Source: Agromyces italicus DSM 16388
GTDB taxonomy: Bacteria; Actinomycetota; Actinomycetes; Actinomycetales; Microbacteriaceae
Assembly (NCBI RefSeq): GCF_000421545.1
Contig: NZ_ATXF01000011.1
Span: 112,592-176,591 of the forward strand
Length of the DNA stretch: 64,000 nucleotides
Direction: 5' to 3'
Part shown: positions 1 to 8,231 of the stretch, piece by piece
Layout: each line of letters begins with the position of its first letter
Numbering within the stretch: the first letter of the stretch is position 1
Translations under genes and position numbers: made by a program
The notes under the pieces: model-generated
Database searches by the model: none
Seen by the model: only the letters and a program-made list of their open reading frames with translations
What the model was told of the DNA's origin: nothing

Positions 1-1348
1 CGACGAGCTGCGGCGGGATCACGATGACCCCGTCGCCGTCGCCCACGATGACGTCGCCCGGCTGCACGGCCGCACCGCCGCAGGCGATCGTGACGTCGAC
101 CGCCCACGGCACGTGGCGGCGGCCGAGCACGCTCGGGTGCGGTCCCTGCGAGAAGACGGGGATCTCGAAGCCCGCGACGGCGTCGAAGTCGCGCACGCCG
201 CCATCGGTCACGATGCCGGCCGCCCCGCGCACCTGGGCGCGGAGCGCCAGCACGTCGCCCACGGTTCCGGTGCCGCGCTCGCCGCGGGCTTCGACGACGA
301 GCACCTCGCCCGGACGGACGGTGTCGAAGGCGAGCTTCTGTGCGTTGAACCCGCCGCCGTGCGAGGCGAAGAGGTCGGGGCGGAAGGGGATGAAGCGGAG
401 GGTCTTCGCGTACCCGAGGATGCGGTCACCGGGGTGATTGGCGCGCACGCCCTCGATGAAGATGTCGTGATAGCCGCGCTTGCGGAGCGCGACCGAGAGC
501 GTGGCGACGGCAGCGCCGTCGAGCAGCGCGCGCACCTCGTCGGTGAGTACGCCCGAAGCGGCCGCGGGAGTGTCGAGCTGGCTCGCGAGCCCGGCGGCCA
601 GCGCGGCCGCGTGCTCGGCCTCGCTGCCCCAGGCCTCGATGCGCTGCGCGTCGTCGACCTTCGGCTTCGTGCCGTAGTCGCCGAAGGGCACGTCGCCCTG
701 GGTGACGGTCGTGATCAGACGGCCGGTGCTCGGTGCGCCCGGAGCGCCGGGGGCGTCGACCTCGACCTCGACGATGTCGCCCGGCACGACGACCGAGGAG
801 CCCGCGGGCGTGCCGGTGAGGATGACGTCGCCCGGTTCGAGCGTGAGGTGCTGCGAGAGGTCGGCGACGAGGCGGCCGAAGGTGAAGAGCAGCGTGTCGG
901 AGGTGTCCTCCTGCACGAGCTCGCCGTTGACCCAGGTGCGCACGCGCCATCCGTCTTCGCCGGCGATGTGCGCGGGGAGTGCGACGGGGCCGAGCGGGGT
1001 GAAGCCGTCCCCGCCCTTGTTGCGCACGTTCGAGCCCTTGTCGGCGGCGCGCAGGTCGTAGAGCCCGAAGTCGTTCGCGGCGGTGACCTGGGCGACGTGC
1101 GTCCAGCCGTCGGCGGGGGAGACGTGGCGTGCGCGCTCGCCGATGACGATCGCGATCTCGCCCTCGAAGGCGAGCAGCTCGGTGCCGGCCGGACGTTCGA
1201 TCGTGCCGCCGGTGCCGGCGAGCGACGATGCGGGCTTGAAGAAGTAGCTCGGCTGGGCGGGAGTGCGCCCGCGCTGTGCGGCCCTCGACGGATAGTTGAG
1301 GTGCACGGCGATGATCTTGCCGGGGGTGGCGATGCCAGCGATGGTCAT
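1..1348 (-). CDS. FAH-family isomerase/hydrolase fused to an RraA-like domain (partial)
   Basis: The gene runs off the left edge; 449 residues are visible and the frame stays open throughout. Residues 1-205 are a fumarylacetoacetate hydrolase fold (FEGEIAIVIGE near 61-71, LTGTPAGSS near 177-185), as in HpaG-type isomerase/decarboxylases of homoprotocatechuate meta-cleavage. From about residue 260 the protein is RraA-like, the fold shared with 4-hydroxy-4-methyl-2-oxoglutarate aldolase, with GTVGDVLALRAQ, TDGGVRDF and GDGDGVIVIP motifs. It is probably cytosolic. Start is the ATG at 1348. The hpaI and hpaH genes lie upstream on the same strand, but an operator-like palindrome at 1376-1387 suggests its own promoter. 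The fusion would put two ring-cleavage-product steps in one chain; the substrate is inferred. Confidence 0.85.
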   Translation of the reverse strand, partial: MTIAGIATPGKIIAVHLNYPSRAAQRGRTPAQPSYFFKPASSLAGTGGTIERPAGTELLAFEGEIAIVIGERARHVSPADGWTHVAQVTAANDFGLYDLRAADKGSNVRNKGGDGFTPLGPVALPAHIAGEDGWRVRTWVNGELVQEDTSDTLLFTFGRLVADLSQHLTLEPGDVILTGTPAGSSVVVPGDIVEVEVDAPGAPGAPSTGRLITTVTQGDVPFGDYGTKPKVDDAQRIEAWGSEAEHAAALAAGLASQLDTPAAASGVLTDEVRALLDGAAVATLSVALRKRGYHDIFIEGVRANHPGDRILGYAKTLRFIPFRPDLFASHGGGFNAQKLAFDTVRPGEVLVVEARGERGTGTVGDVLALRAQVRGAAGIVTDGGVRDFDAVAGFEIPVFSQGPHPSVLGRRHVPWAVDVTIACGGAAVQPGDVIVGDGDGVIVIPPQLV

Positions 1349-1375
1349 TGACGTCCTCGTCTCGTGATATCAGAA

Positions 1376-1387
1376 ATCATATACGAT
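1376..1387. promoter_or_regulatory. Operator-like site A (ATCATATACGAT)
   Basis: The 12-bp core is the exact reverse complement of the core at 3188-3199 and lies 28 bp upstream of the FAH-RraA start. The ATC-n-TATA-n-GAT symmetry resembles operators of FCD-type GntR regulators. No GntR gene is visible, so the regulator must lie elsewhere. Confidence 0.6.
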
Positions 1388-1412
1388 CTGCGCAGCGGCG
1401 CAAGGGGCGGGC

Positions 1413-1448
1413 GAGCCCCGGTCTCCGGGTGCGGATGGCGCGGGGCTC
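1413..1448 (-). terminator. Possible hairpin at the end of hpaI
   Basis: GAGCCCCG at 1413-1420 pairs with CGGGGCTC at 1441-1448, which overlaps the hpaI stop codon. The stem is 8 bp with a 20-nt loop and no U-tract, so it is only a weak terminator candidate. Confidence 0.35.
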
Positions 1449-2328
1449 AGTAACTCGAGCGCGGCGGGCCCGAGGCATCCGATTCGTTCGTGCGCGAGGC
1501 GATGAAGCGGTCGGCGAGCGCCTCCGAGGCGCGGGCGAGGATCGCGACATCGGCGCCGACCGCCGCGAACGACGCGCCCGCAGCGAGGTAGCGCTCGGCA
1601 TCCTCCGCCACGAAGGCGTTGATGCCGACCGGTTTTCCGGCGGCCTGCGCGGCTCGGATCGCGGTGAGCGCGGCCTCGACGACGTCGGGGTGCGAGGGCT
1701 GCCCGAGCAGGCCCATCGAGCCCGCGAGGTCGGCTGGGCCGACGAAGATCGCGTCGACGCCGTCGACGGCGAGGATCTCCTCGACGTTCGCGACCGCCGT
1801 CGCCGACTCGATCTGCACGATGAGGCTCACGGTCGACGAGGCGCGGCCGAGGTAGCCCTCGACGCGGTTCCAGCGCGACGAGCGGGCGAGCGAGGCTCCG
1901 ACGCCGCGCACACCGTGGTCGGTCGGGCCGGGGCGATGGCCCGAGGCATCCGGCGTGGCGCTCGCCGCGGTGCCCGGGTACCGCACGGCGCGCACCAGCT
2001 CGCGTGCCTGCTCGGCCGTGTCGACCATCGGCACGAGGAGGTTCTGCACGCCGAGGTCGAGGTACTGCTTGATCACGACGGGATCGCCGATCGGCGGCCG
2101 CACCACCGGCGCGACCGGGTAGGCCGAGACCGCGTAGAGCTGGTGCAGGATCGTCTGCAGGTCGTTGGGGGAGTGCTCCGCGTCGATCAGCAGCCAGTCG
2201 ACGCCGCTGCCTGCCGCGACCTCGGCGACGAGCGGACTCGCCGAGCACACCCACATGCCGATCTGGGGGCGGTCGGCCGCCGCCATGCGGGCGGTGAGGG
2301 TCTCGGGGAGGTTCATTCGAATCGGCAT
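1447..2328 (-). CDS. hpaI: HpcH/HpaI-family aldolase (4-hydroxy-2-oxoheptanedioate aldolase type)
   Basis: A class II pyruvate-dependent aldolase that in HpaI splits 4-hydroxy-2-oxoheptanedioate into pyruvate and succinic semialdehyde. The protein follows E. coli HpaI through RPQIG, LLIDAEHSPND, RGVGASLARSSRWNR, VQIES (metal Glu) and FVGPADLAG (metal Asp). At 293 aa it is longer than HpaI (about 262 aa), partly because of some 17 extra residues between the RYP and GVRGVG blocks. I chose the ATG at 2328 because GGGGA lies 7 bp upstream; an ATG at 2316 makes an exact ATGA overlap with hpaH and is also plausible. Either start overlaps hpaH, implying translational coupling. Confidence 0.88.
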   Translation of the reverse strand: MPIRMNLPETLTARMAAADRPQIGMWVCSASPLVAEVAAGSGVDWLLIDAEHSPNDLQTILHQLYAVSAYPVAPVVRPPIGDPVVIKQYLDLGVQNLLVPMVDTAEQARELVRAVRYPGTAASATPDASGHRPGPTDHGVRGVGASLARSSRWNRVEGYLGRASSTVSLIVQIESATAVANVEEILAVDGVDAIFVGPADLAGSMGLLGQPSHPDVVEAALTAIRAAQAAGKPVGINAFVAEDAERYLAAGASFAAVGADVAILARASEALADRFIASRTNESDASGPPRSSY

Positions 2329-3098
2329 GAGATGGTCCCCAGTTGTCCGTAGTCGGCGTGCACGGTGTCGCCCCGCTCGACCCACATGGGGCGGGTGAAG
2401 GAGCCGGCGAGGATGATCTCACCGGTGCCGAGCGACTGGCCGTGGTGGGCGAGCTTGTTCGCGAGCCACGCGACGCCCATCGCGGGGTGGCCGAGCACCG
2501 CTGCGGCGACGCCCGACTCCTCGATGGTCTGGTTGCGCGAGAGCAGTGCCGAGACCCACCGCAGGTCGACCGCGTCGACCTTCACCGGCCTCCCGCCGAG
2601 CACCATCGCGCCCATGGCGGCGTTGTCGCTGATGGTGTCGACGATCGTGCGGCCCTGCATCTCGATGTGGGAGTTCAGGATCTCGAGCGCCGGAACCACG
2701 TAGGCGGTCGCGTCGAGCACGTCGAAGATCGTCGTGTTCGGGCCCTGGAGGGGCTTCGCGAGCACGAAGGCCAGTTCGACCTCGATGCGCACGTTCGAGA
2801 AGCGGTCGAACTCGACGGACGAGCCCGACTCGATCACCATGTCGTCGAGGATCACGCCGTAGTCGGGCTCGGTGATGCCGGTGGCGACCTGCATCACCTT
2901 CGAGGTGAGTCCGATCTTGCGCCCGACGAGCCGGGCGCCGGCGGCGATGCGCCGCTCGGCCCAGACGCGCTGCACGGCGTAGGCGTCGTCGACGCTCATG
3001 CCGGGGTGGCGTGCGGTGAGCAGAGGCACGGTCGTCTTGTCGCGGTCGGCGGCGACGAGTTCGTCGGCGATCGCGTCGATCACGGGCTGGTCAAGCAC
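2313..3098 (-). CDS. hpaH: 2-oxo-hept-3-ene-1,7-dioate hydratase family (HpaH/MhpD-like)
   Basis: 261 aa, the usual length of the family. It would hydrate the 2-oxo-heptenedioate intermediate to give the substrate of the downstream HpaI aldolase. Features seen are GRKIGLTSKVMQ near residues 59-70, TEPDYGVILDDM, RIEVELAFVLAK with its conserved acidic residues, VPALEILNSHIE, and the C-terminal GTGEIILAGSFTRP block. It is the first gene of the hpaH-hpaI pair. The promoter region 3099-3274 is shared with the divergent MHS transporter and carries operator site B. Confidence 0.87.
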   Translation of the reverse strand: MLDQPVIDAIADELVAADRDKTTVPLLTARHPGMSVDDAYAVQRVWAERRIAAGARLVGRKIGLTSKVMQVATGITEPDYGVILDDMVIESGSSVEFDRFSNVRIEVELAFVLAKPLQGPNTTIFDVLDATAYVVPALEILNSHIEMQGRTIVDTISDNAAMGAMVLGGRPVKVDAVDLRWVSALLSRNQTIEESGVAAAVLGHPAMGVAWLANKLAHHGQSLGTGEIILAGSFTRPMWVERGDTVHADYGQLGTISCRFE

Positions 3099-3187
3099 AG
3101 GCGCTCCACTTCATCGAGGGTCCACTGGAGATCGTAGTCACCGCTCCCGGATCGGGGCGGGGACGCCCCGGTTGCGGGGTATCTGAA

Positions 3188-3199
3188 ATCGTATATGAT
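3188..3199. promoter_or_regulatory. Operator-like site B (ATCGTATATGAT)
   Basis: Lies between the divergent hpaH (start 3098) and MHS transporter (start 3275) genes. The symmetry extends beyond the core (TCTG and CAGA at the outer ends, AATC and GATT inside, central TATA), giving a near-palindrome across 3182-3205. The core matches site A at 1376-1387, so the FAH-RraA gene, hpaH-hpaI and the transporter probably share a regulator, plausibly of GntR type. Confidence 0.65.
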
Positions 3200-3274
3200 T
3201 CCAGACGTGTTCGGGGCGGAGCTGCCGGTCCGGGCGCATCCCCCTGACCGCGGACTCGACAGAGGAGTCGCCGC

Positions 3275-4658
3275 ATGACCGCACAAACCCTTCCCGCCCC
3301 ATCGCCCGTCGATGCCGCGAAGCGCCGCGAACTCAAGCGGTCGCCTTCGCCACCGTGATCGGCACCACCATCGAGTGGTACGACTTCTTCCTGTACGCGA
3401 GCGCCGCGGGCCTCGTCTTCGGGTCGCTCTTCTTCGCCCCCGCGGGCGCCGAGTTCGCGACGATCCTCTCGTTCGCAACGGTCGGCGTCAGCTTCCTCTT
3501 CCGCCCGCTCGGCGCGTTCCTCGCCGGTCACTTCGGCGACAAGATCGGCCGCAAGGCGATGCTCGTCGTCACGCTGATCCTGATGGGGTCGGCGACGACG
3601 CTCATCGGCTTCCTGCCGACCTACGAGCAGATCGGCATGGCGGCCCCGCTCCTGCTCGTGCTCCTCCGCATCGTGCAGGGGCTCTCGACCGGCGGCGAGT
3701 GGGGCGGTGCTGTGCTCATGGCGGTCGAGCACGCCCCCGACGGGGAGCGCGGTCGCTACGGCGCCTTCCCGCAGATCGGTGTGCCGATCGGCCTCCTCCT
3801 CGCCTCGGGCGTGCTCGCGCTCATGACCGGCGTGATCTCGCCCGGCGACGCCTTCCTCGAGTGGGGCTGGCGCGTGCCGTTCCTGCTCAGCTTCGTGCTC
3901 ATCGTCGTCGGCATCATCGTGCGACGCGCGGTCGACGAGAGCCCGGTCTTCCTCGAGATCGCCGCGAAGAAGGAGGAGGCGAAGACCCCGATCCTCACGC
4001 TCTTCCGCAAGCACTGGCTGCTCGTGCTGCTCGCCGCGCTCACCTTCGCGGGCAACAACGCGGCGGGCTACATGACGACCGGCGGCTACCTCCAGAACTA
4101 CGCGACCACGCCGGTCGCCGACGGCGGCCTCGTCGGCATGGAGCGCACGCCCGTGCTGCTCGCCGTCGCCGGCGCCTCCGTCGTCTGGCTCGTCTGCACC
4201 TTCGCGGCGGGCGTCGTCTCCGACCGGATCGGCCGGCGCAACACCTACATCATCGGGTGGATCGCGTTCCTCGCGACCCTTTCCTGCTCTTCCCGCTCGT
4301 GAACACCGGCAGCCCGTGGCTGCTCTTCCTCGGCGTCTCGCTCTTCGCGATCGGCAACGGCTTCACGTACGGGCAGCAGGCGGCGTACTTCGCCGAGCTC
4401 TTCCCGGCCTCGATCCGCTACTCGGGCGTGTCGATCACGTACGCGATCGGTGCGATCCTGGGCGGCGCGTTCGCGCCGATGATCGCGACTTGGCTCGTGC
4501 AGGAGACGGGCACCGCGACCTCCGTGGCCTTCTACATCGCGGGCGTGATGGTCGTCGCCTTCGCGGCCACGCTGCTGCTCCGCGACCGAACGGGCATCCC
4601 GCTCGGCCCCGATCACGAGGCCGAGCAGTCGCGCGGGGCCGTCTACGGCATGCGCTGA
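3275..4658 (+). pseudogene. MHS-family MFS transporter with two frameshifts
   Basis: A ShiA/ProP-type metabolite:H+ symporter readable only across three frames. The N-terminus (MTAQTLPAPSPVDAAKRREL) starts at 3275 and hits a stop near 3355. The main body (GTTIEWYDFFLYAS onward) lies in the next frame from about 3345 to 4275. The C-terminus (FPLVNTGSPWLLFLGV to VYGMR) lies in a third frame to 4658. Both junctions, near 3341-3345 and 4268-4280, fit single-base deletions that break otherwise perfect MHS reading. All core regions are present, so these are either sequencing errors or recent inactivation. The gene faces hpaH across operator site B, so the cargo may be an aromatic acid. Confidence 0.8.
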
Positions 4659-4672
4659 GCCCGAGCCGCCGA

Positions 4673-4704
4673 ACGGCGCCCCGCCCATCCGGGCGGGGCG
4701 CCGT
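4673..4704 (+). terminator. Terminator after MHS transporter
   Basis: A perfect 14-bp stem (4673-4686 with 4691-4704) and a 4-nt ATCC loop lie 15 bp after the transporter stop. The stem would also work for the convergent small gene ending at 4738. Confidence 0.8.
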
Positions 4705-4737
4705 CGTCGTCTCCGGTGTCGGGCCCTCGAGGGCGGC

Positions 4738-4914
4738 TCAGCGCCCGAACAGGCGGGCCAGCAGGCCTGCGGGCTTCGGCTCGTCGGCGTGGCCGGTGCA
4801 CCGCTCGGAGCGCGGGACCCCGCGCATCACCTGGTCGACGTGCTGGCCGCAGCCGGCCCACGTCGTCTTCCCGCAGGTCTTGCAGCTCACCGCTCGGCAC
4901 ATGGTCACTCGCAT
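4738..4914 (-). CDS. Small Cys-rich protein of unknown function
   Basis: 58 aa from the ATG at 4914, or 54 aa from the ATG at 4902 (MCRAVSCKTCGKTTWAGCGQ). The N-terminal half has cysteines in a C-x4-C-x2-C-x7-C pattern followed by a His (GCGQHV), then another Cys, and ends LLARLFGR. This looks like a compact metal-binding or zinc-ribbon-like fold. I recall similar small proteins in other actinobacteria but know no function. The palindrome GGATACCCCGGGGGTATCC begins 14 bp upstream of the 4914 start and resembles CsoR-family copper operators, so copper-linked expression is possible. This is inference. Confidence 0.75.
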   Translation of the reverse strand: MRVTMCRAVSCKTCGKTTWAGCGQHVDQVMRGVPRSERCTGHADEPKPAGLLARLFGR

Positions 4915-4927
4915 CCCGGGGTGATTC

Positions 4928-4946
4928 GGATACCCCGGGGGTATCC
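4928..4946. promoter_or_regulatory. CsoR-like palindrome upstream of small Cys-rich gene
   Basis: GGATACCCC-G-GGGGTATCC is a perfect 9-bp inverted repeat around one base. The TACCCC/GGGGTA arms match the general form of operators for the CsoR/RcnR family of metal sensors. No csoR gene is in the window. Confidence 0.55.
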
Positions 4947-5039
4947 TTTCAGGCGCTCGCTGGGAGAACGTCGAGCGGCCCGCCGCTGGGAGGCGCCGGG
5001 CCGCGGGCGCGAGCCTCGGCTCGCAGATCGGGCCGTTGC

Positions 5040-6722
5040 TCAGCGGGAGTTCACCCGGATGATCTCCTCCTGGTACGGCGCGACCACCGTGCCCGAGATG
5101 CGGCAGTCGAGCAGGAGGAACGGACGCTCGGAGACGGGACGCGCCGCCCAGGCCGCGAGCGCGTCGAGGTCGGCGAGCTCGCGCACGACGACGCCCTCGG
5201 CGCCGAAGGCGGCTGCGGCCGCCGCGAAGTCGGCCTCGGGAATGAGCATCGGGCCCTCGGCGAGCCCCTTGAGCCCGTAGAGGTTCACCTCGGCGCCGTA
5301 GGCCGCGTCGTTCCAGATCACGGCGACGCCGCGCCCGCCCGCCGTGCGCACCGCGGTCTCGAGATCGGCGAGGGCCATCAGACCGCCGCCGTCGCCGCTG
5401 GTCAGCACGATCGTCGTCTCGGCACCGGTCGCGCGCGCCGCCCCGGCGACGCTCGGGAAGCCCTGCCCGATCGACTGGAACGCCGTGCCGACCATCATCA
5501 TGCGGTCGGGCGAGGCCACCGGCCAGTACATGTTCGCCCAGCCGATGAAGTGGCCGCCGTCCGAGACGACGACGCGGTCCTCGGGCAGCAGCTCGGCGAC
5601 GCGCAGCGCCACGGCGCGCGGGTCGAGACGGCCGTCGTCGGCGAGTCCGTCGCCGCGCTCGGGGGCCGGGTAGGCGCGCAGGGACGCCACGTCGACGCGC
5701 TCGCGCCAGCCCGAGGGTGCAGCCCCCGTCACCGCGAGCTCGGCAACGAGCGCGCGCGCGACGACCCCGGCGTCGGCGCGGAGGTAGCCGCCGACGTGCG
5801 AGTGCGTCGCCGACGGGGCGACATCGACCTGGAACACCCGCGTGCCCGGTGCGAAGAGCTCGCCGAAGCGCATCGTGAACTGGTTGAGCGAGGCGCCGAA
5901 CACGACGGCGACATCGGCCTCGCGCACGAGCTCCATCGCGCCCTCGGCGCCGAAGCCGCCGGTCACGCCGAGGTCGTACCGGGTGTCGGGGAAGACGCCA
6001 CGGCCGAGCGCCGTCGACGCGGTGATCGCCCCGGTCGATGCTGCCAGCTCGCCGAGCGCCTCGCCCGCGTCGGCGAGCCACGCGCCGCGGCCCGCGAGCA
6101 GGAACGGCCGCTCGGCGCCCGCGAGGGCGGCGACGAGCTCGGCGAGCACCCCCGACGAGAATGCGCCGGTCGGCGTGAGGGGCGCGGGATGCCGCGGCGC
6201 GGGCGCCTCGACGAACGGCCCGGCCTCGGCCGCGGCGACGTCATAGGGGAGCGCGAGCACCACGGGCACGCGGTAGCTCAGCGCGTGCTCGATCGCGATG
6301 ACCGTCGTGGCCGGGGCATCCGTGCGCCCGACCGTGTAGGTGCGCGCGCCGACCGCGGAGGCGAGCGCGATCTGGTCGACGTCCCACGGGCGACGGCCCG
6401 AGGTGGGCTCGTCGCCGACGACGAGCACGAGCGGCACACGGGCCTGCGCCGCCTCCGCGAGCGAGGTGAGGGTGTTCGTGAATCCTGCGCCGTAGGTCGC
6501 GGTCGCCGCGGCGAGCCGCTTCGAGGCGCGATAGTGCGCGTCGGCGGCCACGACACCGCCCGCCTCGTGGCGCACGGCCGTGAACGAGGCATCCGTCTCG
6601 CGTTCGAGCGCGTCGAGGAAGTAGGCGTTGCCATTGCCCATCACGCCGAAGACGTGGTCGACGTGTGCGGCGAGGGTGCGCGCGACGTGCGCGGCGACGG
6701 TGGTGTTCGAGGGTGCGGGCAT
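5040..6722 (-). CDS. ThDP-dependent enzyme (acetolactate synthase-like fold)
   Basis: 560 aa, the typical size of three-domain ThDP enzymes. The N-terminal PYR domain carries the catalytic Glu in RHEAGGVVAADAHYRAS near residue 50. A central domain follows (RPFLLAGRGAWLADAG), then the C-terminal PP domain with the ThDP/Mg motif GDGGGLMALADLE...WND. It is cytosolic. The motifs allow a 2-oxo acid decarboxylase, synthase or lyase, and I cannot tell which. Start is the ATG at 6722, preceded by GAAAGG. It stands alone between the small Cys-rich gene and the phosphoesterase. Its upstream region has CTCGAC-GAG-GTCGAG near 6840-6854. Confidence 0.85.
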   Translation of the reverse strand: MPAPSNTTVAAHVARTLAAHVDHVFGVMGNGNAYFLDALERETDASFTAVRHEAGGVVAADAHYRASKRLAAATATYGAGFTNTLTSLAEAAQARVPLVLVVGDEPTSGRRPWDVDQIALASAVGARTYTVGRTDAPATTVIAIEHALSYRVPVVLALPYDVAAAEAGPFVEAPAPRHPAPLTPTGAFSSGVLAELVAALAGAERPFLLAGRGAWLADAGEALGELAASTGAITASTALGRGVFPDTRYDLGVTGGFGAEGAMELVREADVAVVFGASLNQFTMRFGELFAPGTRVFQVDVAPSATHSHVGGYLRADAGVVARALVAELAVTGAAPSGWRERVDVASLRAYPAPERGDGLADDGRLDPRAVALRVAELLPEDRVVVSDGGHFIGWANMYWPVASPDRMMMVGTAFQSIGQGFPSVAGAARATGAETTIVLTSGDGGGLMALADLETAVRTAGGRGVAVIWNDAAYGAEVNLYGLKGLAEGPMLIPEADFAAAAAAFGAEGVVVRELADLDALAAWAARPVSERPFLLLDCRISGTVVAPYQEEIIRVNSR

Positions 6723-6864
6723 GGCGAAGCCTTTCGAGACGATGACGGATGATGTGGTTCCGTATGTGTCTCGCGGCAGAGCCCGCTTCGTGCCCATTTT
6801 TCGAGCACCGGTGCACTCGCGATCTGCGTCGCGGTGCACCTCGACGAGGTCGAGTATACGACGA

Positions 6865-6904
6865 GGGCGGCGCCGGCTCGCGAAGCCGCCAGCAGGCGCC
6901 GCCC
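6865..6904 (-). terminator. Terminator after metallophosphoesterase
   Basis: GGGCGGCGCC at 6865-6874 pairs perfectly with GGCGCCGCCC at 6895-6904, 5 bp past the stop of the minus-strand gene. Confidence 0.65.
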
Positions 6905-6909
6905 CTGCC

Positions 6910-8115
6910 TCAGATCCGCTCCTGCCTGCGCGCCAGCGGCGTCGGCTCCATCGGCTGGTCGTTCGCGGTGAGGTCGATGCCGAGGTCGCGGGCGTAGACC
7001 ACCCGCGTCGCGACGGTCACGTCGTCGCCCGCCTCGGTGAGCTCGAACACGCGGCCGCCGCGCATCCGGTTGCGCGCGGCACCCGGCAGCCCGTACGCGC
7101 CGAAACCCGTGCCGGGCGCATAGCCGAGCAGCACGCCGTAGTAGTCGCCCACGTAGTCGTTGACGTGATCATGGCCGACGAAGACGCCCTTGACGTCGCC
7201 GCGCTCGAGGATCGCGTTGTACATGCCCGAGTTGATCGGGCCGGGGCACTCGTCCTCGTTGCGCTCGCCGACGATCGAGTGGCGGGCCTTGCCGCGGGCG
7301 GCGTCGGCGGCGGTGCGGGTATCGACGCCGCCCCACCACATGAAGCGGTGCTCCCACAGTGCGATGTGGATGAACATGAGGCCGGGGAGCTTGCGTCCGA
7401 GCTTCTGCTCGAGCTGCTGCGACTCTTCCCGGTACCAGGCGACCTGGTCCATGCGCAGCCAGTCCCAGGTTGGGTAGCCGGCGAAGTCCTGCCCGTTGAT
7501 CGTGCCGGGGGCGTAGCGGCCCGAGTCGAGCAGCCACAGCGCGAAGGCCTCGCGGTTCTTCTTCGTCGAGGAGCCGACCGGCACGATCGTGTTGCCGGTG
7601 CCCGTGACGCCCGCGATGTTCGACGCGTTCATGTTGTAGTCGTACGAGCGGTAGAAGTCGAGCATGCCCGCCTCATCGACGCCCGACTGGGGCAGCGAGT
7701 CCTCGTCGTGGTTGCCGTAGGTGACGGCCCACGGGATCTTCCGGCTCTCCATCGGCCACACGACGTTGTTGATGGCCTGCTTCACCGCGAGGCGGGTCTC
7801 GCAGCCGCCCGTGATGACGTCGCCGTTGATGAGCACGAAGTCGGGCTGCTCCTGGTCGAGCGTCTTCTCGATGAGCTCGACCGTCCGGCGGTCGGTGCGC
7901 TCGTCGTCCTGCGTGTCGTTGAACTGCACCACCTTGAAGGTGCCGTCGCCGTGGAAGCGCAGCTTCGGGCCGTTGGCGCGCGGGCCGCCCGCGGGGGAGC
8001 GGCGCGTGGTCGCGGGTGCCGCGTTCGCGGCGCCGGCGGGCAGCGCGGCGCCGACGGCGCCGAGCGCTCCGGCGGTGATCACGGCGCGGCGGCTCACGGG
8101 AAGTCGGTCGGGCAT
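6910..8115 (-). CDS. Tat-exported calcineurin-like metallophosphoesterase
   Basis: 401 aa with a twin-arginine signal (SRRAVITAGALGAVGAALP, residues 8-26) and an Ala-rich cleavage region, so it should be exported folded. The binuclear metal motifs occur in order: FNDTQDD, NGDVITGG, YGNHDED, MFIHIALWEH and FVGHDHVND. This is the layout of Dcr2/purple-acid-type phosphoesterases. The likely role is hydrolysis of extracellular phosphoesters. No operon partner is evident; the start at 8115 faces the small gene at 8232 across about 115 bp, which contains no palindrome I could recognise. Confidence 0.85.
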   Translation of the reverse strand: MPDRLPVSRRAVITAGALGAVGAALPAGAANAAPATTRRSPAGGPRANGPKLRFHGDGTFKVVQFNDTQDDERTDRRTVELIEKTLDQEQPDFVLINGDVITGGCETRLAVKQAINNVVWPMESRKIPWAVTYGNHDEDSLPQSGVDEAGMLDFYRSYDYNMNASNIAGVTGTGNTIVPVGSSTKKNREAFALWLLDSGRYAPGTINGQDFAGYPTWDWLRMDQVAWYREESQQLEQKLGRKLPGLMFIHIALWEHRFMWWGGVDTRTAADAARGKARHSIVGERNEDECPGPINSGMYNAILERGDVKGVFVGHDHVNDYVGDYYGVLLGYAPGTGFGAYGLPGAARNRMRGGRVFELTEAGDDVTVATRVVYARDLGIDLTANDQPMEPTPLARRQERI

Positions 8116-8231
8116 GTCTGGTCTCCTCTTCGTCGGGCGACGTTCGCCGGTGCGACGGTAGGGCGGCCGGATGTCTCGGGCGCGACCAGCGGGTGAACGT
8201 TCGCCCCGCCCGATCGCGGCATGATGGACGC

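Noticed and set aside
113..1351. Long open frame on the plus strand opposite the FAH-RraA gene
   Set aside because: It is Arg/Gly/Asp-rich with no family motif. High-GC codon bias on the real strand leaves long stop-free antisense frames; the same holds for plus 48411-51596 and minus 11029-12942 and 12582-15239.
3335..3360. Programmed frameshift in the MHS transporter
   Set aside because: There is no slippery heptamer or stimulatory structure in sight, and a second break occurs further on, so error or decay is more likely.
6840..6866. GTATAC near the ThDP gene as a third copy of the aromatic-pathway operator
   Set aside because: The flanking ATC/GAT arms are missing; only the central bases agree.
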